Source of the DNA: Meghimatium bilineatum | Lineage: Eukaryota > Mollusca > Gastropoda > Stylommatophora > Philomycidae | NCBI GenBank assembly: GCA_034231615.1 | Contig: CM067319.1 | Coordinates: forward strand, 4,032,501 to 4,096,500 | Direction: 5' to 3' | DNA length: 64,000 nt | Shown here: piece after piece, positions 57,413 to 64,000 of the stretch | Layout: each line of letters starts with the position of its first letter | Position numbering within the stretch: position 1 is the stretch's first letter | Notes under the pieces: generated by a model | The model's database searches: none | The model's input: only the letters and a program-made list of their open reading frames with translations | What the model was told of the DNA's origin: nothing | Translations under genes and position numbers: made by a program

Positions 57413-57985
57413 AAATACGTTTTACAGAAAACTAACTAAAGAAGAAATCGACGTTTCGCCCAAAAATAGCTTTAGCAAGAGAAGGTCAAACTAACAATAA
57501 ATAGACACACTAAGAATACTGAACTATTTACAGAGACTACAACATGAAACGTACCTTAATTTGTTAGTACAGATGTCTTGAAGTAAGATATACAACTTTA
57601 CGCCATGTCACTAAACAGCGAAAGTTAATTTGATATGAAGTGAACACATTTACACAAATGTAAACAATATTCTAATCGCGGTGTATCCTAAGTAATTAGA
57701 ACAGTCGGCGCGTCTGCTGTGTAAGTAAGTATAAGTGATATGAATCTGGTACTTGTAGAAAGGAAATCAAGATAAATAATGTTCGCTGACAGAATAAATC
57801 TCTATTCTGTTTCTTAATAAATGAGATCTTTCAGCTGTGTGTGTCAGTATAGTTAAACTTCCTTTGTCAACACCCATTGTATGGTTGATAGCTTCCATTA
57901 GTTTTTTTACAGGACAAGCTGGATTCGCATCGATAGTTTGTGTGTTTTCTTTAAACGGATGTGTGTAGTTGATTTTTGTAAATTG
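57413..57985. other. Unassigned repeat-like non-coding segment
   Basis: Contains AAATCGACGTTTCGCCC and TAGCTTTAGCAAGAGAAGG, a pattern reminiscent of mobile-element termini, but no coding evidence. Confidence 0.35.
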
Positions 57986-57987
57986 GT

Positions 57988-60060
57988 GTTATAATCACGT
58001 GCGTTCTTATAATCACGTGTGTTCTTGTAATCACGTGTGTTCTTGTAATCACGTGTGTTCTTGTAATCACGTGTGTTCTTATAATCACGTGTGTTCTTGT
58101 AATCACGTGTGTTCTTATAATCACGTGTGTTCTTATAATCACGTGTGTTCTTGTAATCACGTGTGTTCTTGTAATCACCTGCGTTCTTGTAATCACGTGT
58201 GTTCTTGTAATCACCTGCGTTCTTGTAATCACCTGCGTTCTTGTAATCACGTGTGTTCTTGTAATCACGTATGTTCTTATAATCACGTATGTTCTTGTAA
58301 TCACGTATGTTCTTGTAATCACGTATGTTCTTGTAATCACGTGTGTTCTTGTAATCACGTGTGTTCTTGTAATCACGTATGTTCTTGTAATCACGTGTGT
58401 TCTTGTAATCACGTGTGTTCTTGTAATCACGTGTGTTCTTGTAATCACGTGTGTTCTTGTAATCACGTGTGTTCTTGTAATCACGTGTGTTCTTATAATC
58501 ACGTGTGTTCTTGTAATCACGTGTGTTCTTGTAATCACCTGCGTTCTTGTAATCACGTATGTTCTTGTAATCACGTGTGTTCTTATAATCATGTGTGTTC
58601 TTGTAATCACGTATGTTCTTGTAATCACGTATGTTCTTGTAATCACGTGTGTTCTTATAATCATGTGTGTTCTTATAATCACGTATGTTCTTGTAATCAC
58701 GTATGTTCTTGTAATTACGTATGTTCTTGTAATCACGTGTGTTCTTGTAATCACGTATGTTCTTGTAATCACGTGTGTTCTTGTAATCACGTGTGTTCTT
58801 GTAATCACGTATGTTCTTGTAATCACGTGTGTTCTTGTAATCACGTGTGTTCTTATAATCACGTGTGTTCTTGTAATCACGTGTGTTCTTATAATCACGT
58901 GTGTTCTTATAATCACGTGTGTTCTTGTAATCACGTGTGTTCTTGTAATCACCTGCGTTCTTGTAATCACGTATGTTCTTGTAATCACGTGTGTTCTTGT
59001 AATCACGTGTGTTCTTGTAATCACGTATGTTCTTGTAATCACGTGTGTTCTTGTAATCACGTGTGTTCTTGTAATCACGTGTGTTCTTGTAATCACGTGT
59101 GTTCTTATAATCACGTGTGTTCTTGTAATCACGTGTGTTCTTGTAATCACCTGCGTTCTTGTAATCACGTATGTTCTTGTAATCACGTGTGTTCTTATAA
59201 TCACGTGTGTTCTTATAATCACGTATGTTCTTGTAATCACGTATGTTCTTGTAATCACGTGTGTTCTTGTAATCACGTATGTTCTTGTAATCACGTATGT
59301 TCTTGTAATCACGTATGTTCTTGTAATCACGTATGTTCTTATAATCACGTGTGTTCTTGTAATCACGTATGTTCTTATAATCACGTATGTTCTTGTAATC
59401 ACGTATGTTCTTATAATCACGTGTGTTCTTGTAATCACGTATGTTCTTGTAATCACGTGTGTTCTTGTAATCACGTATGTTCTTGTAATCACATATGTTC
59501 TTGTAATCACGTGTGTTCTTTTAATCACGTATGTTCTTGTAATCACGTGTGTTCTTGTAATCACGTATTGTTCTTGTAATCACGTATGTTCTTGTAATCA
59601 CGTATGTTCTTGTAATCACGTGTGTTCTTGTAATCACGTGTGTTCTTGTAATCACGTATGTTCTTATAATCACGTGTGTTCTTGTAATCACGTGTGTTCT
59701 TGTAATCACGTATGTTCTTGTAATCACGTGTGTTCTTGTAATCACGTGTGTTCTTGTAATCACGTATGTTCTTGTAATCACGTGTGTTCTTGTAATCACG
59801 TATGTTCTTGTAATCACGTATGTTCTTGTAATCACGTAAGTTCTTGTAATCACGTGTGTTCTTGTAATCACGTGTGTTCTTGTAATCACGTATGTTCTTG
59901 TAATCACGTATGTTCTTGTAATCACGTGTGTTCTTGTAATCACGTATGTTCTTGTAATCACGTGTGTTCTTGTAATCACGTATGTTCTTGTAATCACGTA
60001 TGTTCTTGTAATCACGTGTGTTCTTGTAATCACGTGTGTTCTTGTAATCACGTGTGTTCT
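57988..60060. repeat. 18-bp minisatellite rich in CACGTG
   Basis: About 115 units of GTAATCACGTGTGTTCTT with CACGTA and CACCTG variants. Open frames of more than 500 codons on both strands (VITRTH, CNHVCS) are by-products. Confidence 0.96.
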
Positions 60061-60061
60061 G

Positions 60062-60158
60062 ACTATCCACAATAGAATTACTCCTGCTTTCGAAATGAGA
60101 TGCTACAGAAGAGATGTACGCATAACATGGACAGCTAACAAGACAAACCCACTCTAGT
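60062..60158 (+). pseudogene. RT fragment cut by the hAT element
   Basis: FEMRCYRRDVRITWTANKTN matches the RT family tail block, then is interrupted by the hAT end at 60160. Confidence 0.6.
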
Positions 60159-60454
60159 CCAGTGTTTCCCAACATTGGGCCCACGCCCTTCAGAGAGGGG
60201 GGGGGGCAATTTGAGTGTTCAGAGGGAGGGGGCAATAAACTAAATAAAAAAAGTGTTAAGATCAATAAACGTGGTTGAGGGCTGGTTCCGTAACAACATG
60301 TTATCAAGAAAACTGTGGGTTATTTTGATGGGTTTTTTGTGTCATATAAAGATAAATAACAGCATGAAAAGATGAATAACTGAAGGCAGAGTTAACGGGA
60401 ACAGGGAGAGTGCTTAAGACGGCGATGGTGCAGCGATATATCAGATAGTTTCTT

Positions 60455-60720
60455 ACTTCTTAAGCGTTCATTCTCAAACTCCCACTGGATATCGTGTATC
60501 AGGACCATGGTCCAAATAGAAGGATGTAGTCCAGAGAATGTAAACGCGTTCTATCGCCGTTTTATTTGCGCCAATGGCCCGATACATCCGTCTTCGGCGG
60601 TATCAGATAGTTTAAACATGTTTCTAGCTTCGGCAGGTCAACTCGCCCAGAATCGCAGAGTGTTTAGAGAATCCATAAGGAAGATCACGTTCTGAAAAGA
60701 ATATGTCACATGATGATGAT
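60455..60720 (+). repeat. CTT-tail SINE-like family member plus RT end
   Basis: GCGTTCATTCTCAAACTCCC ... GGATGTAGTCCAGAGAATGT, then RRVFRESIRKITF-type RT terminus to 60695. Nested in the hAT element. Confidence 0.55.
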
Positions 60721-60879
60721 GTAGTTTATATTTGGGTCATCGGTTAACTCAGGTTGGATACTCCTGCAGATTAACAGGTACATCCAGACTACATCCTGCT
60801 AATCTGTAGGAGAGTGAGAGTACACACGTGTACTTGTGATGTATGGTTGTTAGCGTCGGACACTCATACGGACATGCAG

Positions 60880-61460
60880 AGATCACTACAGACTTTTTGA
60901 ATACAAATATTACAGACGAAATCTACGAATTTCATATACACGACATATTTGTACATCAGAAATAAAAATAGAGATGTATGCTGGTTCACAAGAATCATTA
61001 CTTTCAATAGTGAAACAACGAAAACTAGCATGGTTTCGACATGTATGACAACATGATTCCTTGTCATAAACTACTGCAAGGAACCGTCCAAGGAGGAAGA
61101 AGCAGAGGAGGGCAAATAAAGGCATGGACAGATGACATCAAGGAATGCACAGGACAAGATTTATTCTCACTCATCCGTATCGTTGATGATATAAATCTTT
61201 GGAGGACTCTATGTGCTGAAACATCCAGTGTGGTACCCCTACGATGGAGGACTCTGTTGCTGAAGCATCCAATGTGGTACCCCTACGATGGAGGTCTCTG
61301 TGTGCTGAAGCATCCAATGTGGTACCCCTACGATGGAGGACTCTATGTGCTGAAACATCCAGTGTGGTACCCCTACGATGGAGGACTCTGTGTGCTGAAG
61401 CATCCAATGTGGTACCCCTACGAACCTGAAGGCTATGGGTTAATAGATATGTTATAGATA
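60880..61460 (+). pseudogene. RT C-terminal fragment ending in a 45-bp array
   Basis: GSQESLLSIVKQRKLAWFRH, then GGRSRGGQIKAWTDDIKECT, then five 45-bp units (61200-61430) of GTGGTACCCCTACGATGGAG. The repeat unit derives from the RT 3' end (compare NVVPMRP at 43130-43160). Confidence 0.75.
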
Positions 61461-61689
61461 AGTGCTACTCACTTTTCAAGGTTTTTGTTATAGATTGGAC
61501 AATTTTTTTAAAAACATAAGACCATGTACAATATTTATTCATACCTTTATTGAGAAGACACACAATGCAAGTAAATATTTGGATTTGGAACGAAATAAAT
61601 CGGAACCTAGCAAAATTCTTACACAAAATTAATACACAAATAATGCTGTTAAAAAGAGGGATGGACCTAAAACTCAGAAAGCATTTGTT

Positions 61690-63250
61690 AATATTTTCTT
61701 CACATTAGTGGGGTATAGTCTTAAATTTCCCTGTCCAGTAATTTGCATTCGATTTGTTTTTATCGTAAGAAAATTGGCAACCGTGCTAAATTCCTATCCA
61801 CGAGGTATGAAGATTGAAAAGCTATCAAAAACTTTCTTGCGATAGTCCATTATGCGGGATGTCCAATAGATATATCGTTCTGAAGCAAGAACCGATGATA
61901 CCCCTTTCTGAACTACACCTTCAGTTCTACATCTGTGCTTATTCCGGCCAGCTCTTCTTGTAGTATGACATCCGATTCTTCAATGTCACCGTACAGATTG
62001 AGAATATACTTTTATATTTCCATAGACAAAACATCATCAAACCTGGCTTTAAAGTTTGTATGTTGGACATTTAAATGTTGAACGTAAACCACCATGCCAT
62101 CATCCGGGGTGTTTGTCTTGAGAAGTTGGGGTACTGGAAAGATTTACGCCGTCCAATGTTATGCTTCATGAGATTCATTCTGTCAAGAAAAACTGTTATC
62201 GGAGACTTTGTTTTTATTAAATTCAGACTGTCACCTTGTAACTGTAAATTAATGTCATTAAATTTAGGAAACAAATCGTTTAATATCTGGATTTCATTTG
62301 ATTACATTTTCTTTCAGAATGGGATATTTAGCGTTCAAATCTTTAAAACGGTCCCAGAACGTAAAAATAATCTTGTCAAACATAAGCATTTCGTGAGCCA
62401 TCGCACTTTATTGTGAAGGATTAATTGATGAATGCCATCGCATTTTCTTCACACAACTGCGCAAATGATCTATAATTTAACCATCTGCTACGTATCTTGT
62501 TTACTGAGTTAACGACGAATTGAACAAATTGATGCAATCTGGCACTCAGAGTTTTAATAAGCTAAATATTGTTCATGAATGACGCATTGAATTGCAAACA
62601 CCCCGGGTACATTTTGTTTTAATTGGCTTAAAGAACCATGATAGCGCCCAAACATGGCTGGTGTTCCATCTGTTGCTGTCGATATTATATTTCATGAAGT
62701 GATCCCTTTTTAATGAAATAATCTTTCAAAACATTGAATATTGATTCTCCTTTAGTGTCTGTTGTCAAATTTCTCGCAAAGAACAGTTCTTCATATATGT
62801 CTTGGTTCATGCGAAACGAACATATGCTGCCAATAATAGGGCTTCATTACCAGGCAAAGTTGACTCTTCCAGTTCAATTTAGAAAAGGGTAGTTGTGCGG
62901 ATAGTTACATACGAAGCTCTCAACACCATGACTCGGTTCATAAATACGTCTCTGAACTGTGTTGTTGCTCAAAGGAAATGTTTTTGAGTATATCCTATAC
63001 AGGATTATGTAGACTAATTTTTACACCACTTCTTCAGCGACTGGAAGAATCAGCTGTTCCCATATAGTATGAGATTTTCATGATTTTGATATGAGTAGTG
63101 AGATATTGTAAGACGCTCGAAAACCATCAACGTCTCTATTTGAAAGTGAAGCGATCATACTGTCCACCGTGGTTCTTTTAAGACTTCTAAAAGTGTTGAG
63201 TGGTAACAATGTTTGTTAAAAGTCTGGACAACTACTATGCGTCGCTGCTT
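61690..63250 (-). pseudogene. hAT transposase pseudogene (ZBED5/SCAND3-like)
   Basis: Minus-strand pieces in family order across several frameshifts and stops: ASYNISLLISKS, IPLSNNTVQRR-like (FPLSNNTVQRRIYEP), ESTLPGNEALL, EELFFARNLTTDTKGESIFN, TDGTPAMFGRYHGS, then VIHEQYL, LHNKVRWLTKCLCLTRLFL, YPILKENVIKW, GHPA-WTIARKFLIAF-SSYLV, and a degraded RLPIFLR block. This matches the RNase H-like and C-terminal dimerisation regions of hAT proteins of the ZBED5/SCAND3 group. Not functional. Confidence 0.8.
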
Positions 63251-63574
63251 GTAAGAAATCTTTTAAAAACTTGCACGTGGACATATCACACCAGGTAACA
63301 GATAGGTAATTGATCAATTTTATGATATACACACTGTCTGTGTTATGTATACATGTGTAATAAGACAATTATGAAATCGCTAAATGTCGAGGATTACCTT
63401 CCTGAATGGTGTATGATCACGTGGACACCCATTTACATCTCATGCACCTTTAATTTTTTCTCTCGCTAACATAGACCCCTTCAAGTCGAAGTCAACCCCT
63501 GGGGGTCCATATAGACCATTTTGGCAAACACTGGTTTAGAATGATGTTTTATGATGTGCAAAACAAATCTTATT

Positions 63575-63715
63575 TTTGGGAGATGACCGAGCATCAAAGC
63601 AGGTCTTATGTTGTGGATGGCCGCGCATCAAAGCAGGTCTTATGTTGTGAGTGGCCACGCATCAAAGCAGGTCTTATGTTGTGAATGACCGCACATCAGC
63701 GTTACTAGTCAACGG
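63575..63715. repeat. 37-bp minisatellite
   Basis: Three to four units of GCATCAAAGCAGGTCTTATG + TTGTGAGTGGCCACGC. Confidence 0.85.
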
Positions 63716-64000
63716 TTTTGAAACTGTGAATGACAGGTGCGATGTGCTATCTGTCATACACGGTTCCAGGTGTGTTCCTGGGGTCAGAAGGATGGTTTCA
63801 CCGAGAGCTTATACAGTATAGAAGACCTGTTTTATGTCTTGCAGAATTAATGAGCCCTTCATTCGTTATTTTTCTAGATTATTCTCCTGTTTTTCCTTGG
63901 TCATTATTTATATACTTGAAATCGCATGCGAAATATAGTCAAGACGGCTGCAAATATATAAATAGTGGTCACCCGAAACACAACAATAAAAAATTGCTAA

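Larger units (their letters stand above)
60160..63533 (-). mobile_element. Decayed hAT DNA transposon with nested insertions
   Basis: Left end CAGTGTTTCCCAAC and right end (reverse complement) CAGTGTTTGCCAAA are imperfect inverted repeats of hAT type. The flanks CTCTAGTC and GTTTAGAA share only 4 of 8 bases, so the target duplication is decayed. The minus strand carries a broken transposase. About 1.1 kb of other repeats (60310-61480) lies between the transposase end and the left terminus. Confidence 0.7.

Noticed and set aside
57951..60307. Open frames of up to 537 codons on both strands (VITRTH, CNHVCS, VLVIT)
   Set aside because: They are generated by the 18-bp array in several frames at once, which a real gene would not show.
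61041..61457. 138-codon frame as a novel gene
   Set aside because: Its N-terminal half is a recognisable RT tail and the rest is a 45-bp array derived from it.

Overview
This window is eukaryotic. It has long introns with GT-AG splice sites, abundant non-LTR reverse-transcriptase debris, a hAT-type DNA transposon, tRNA-derived SINE-like repeats and an exceptional load of tandem repeats (12 to 63 bp units, plus long CAGA/GATA and AGT tracts). Reverse-transcriptase fragments ending in a C2H2-finger-like tail, RNase H fragments and a ZBED5/SCAND3-like hAT fit a lophotrochozoan invertebrate, most likely a mollusc. No database search was possible, so the species is an inference.

The main content is one gene family on the minus strand, present twice in tandem. 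Copy B (53439 down to 25977) can be assembled by hand into 13 exons. All splice sites are GT-AG, all phases agree, and together they give 722 residues plus a stop. The product starts with a signal peptide, carries many N-glycosylation sequons and has no transmembrane segment after the signal. Its mostly helical, repeat-like sequence resembles an alpha/alpha-toroid (terpenoid-cyclase-like) fold. It carries a DFDDT sequence matching the DXDD(T) acid motif of class II terpene cyclases. I do not recognise a named gene. Copy A (19177 down to 4325) has exons 1 and 3-8 with the same boundaries and phases. It lacks exon 2, and exons 9-13 are not in the window. A third fragment, most of exon 8 with its intron flank, lies on the plus strand at 2312-2464 inside a reverse-transcriptase remnant. 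The duplication extends about 3 kb upstream of both first exons.

Layout. 1-4300: RT and RNase H remnants, short satellites and the exon 8 fragment. 4325-19177: gene copy A, with introns full of arrays, the CAGA/GATA microsatellite (10.3-11.7 kb) and RT fragments. 19.2-25.9 kb: duplicated 5' flank, arrays and two RT fragments. 25977-53439: gene copy B, with a nearly intact EN-RT-RNase H retrotransposon (43851-48013) in intron 4. 53.4-57.9 kb: second 5' flank and an RT fragment. 57.99-60.06 kb: an 18-bp array rich in CACGTG. 60160-63533: a decayed hAT element with nested insertions. 63.5-64 kb: a short 37-bp array.

The most unusual observation is intron 6 of the family. It consists largely of tandem copies of its own splice sites. 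A 24-bp unit contains the exon 6 donor (CAG|GTAAGT), in about 7 copies in A and about 45 in B. A 40-bp unit contains the exon 7 acceptor. Each 24-bp unit is in frame and encodes an N-I-T/S glycosylation sequon, so the choice of donor could add 8-residue glycosylated repeats.
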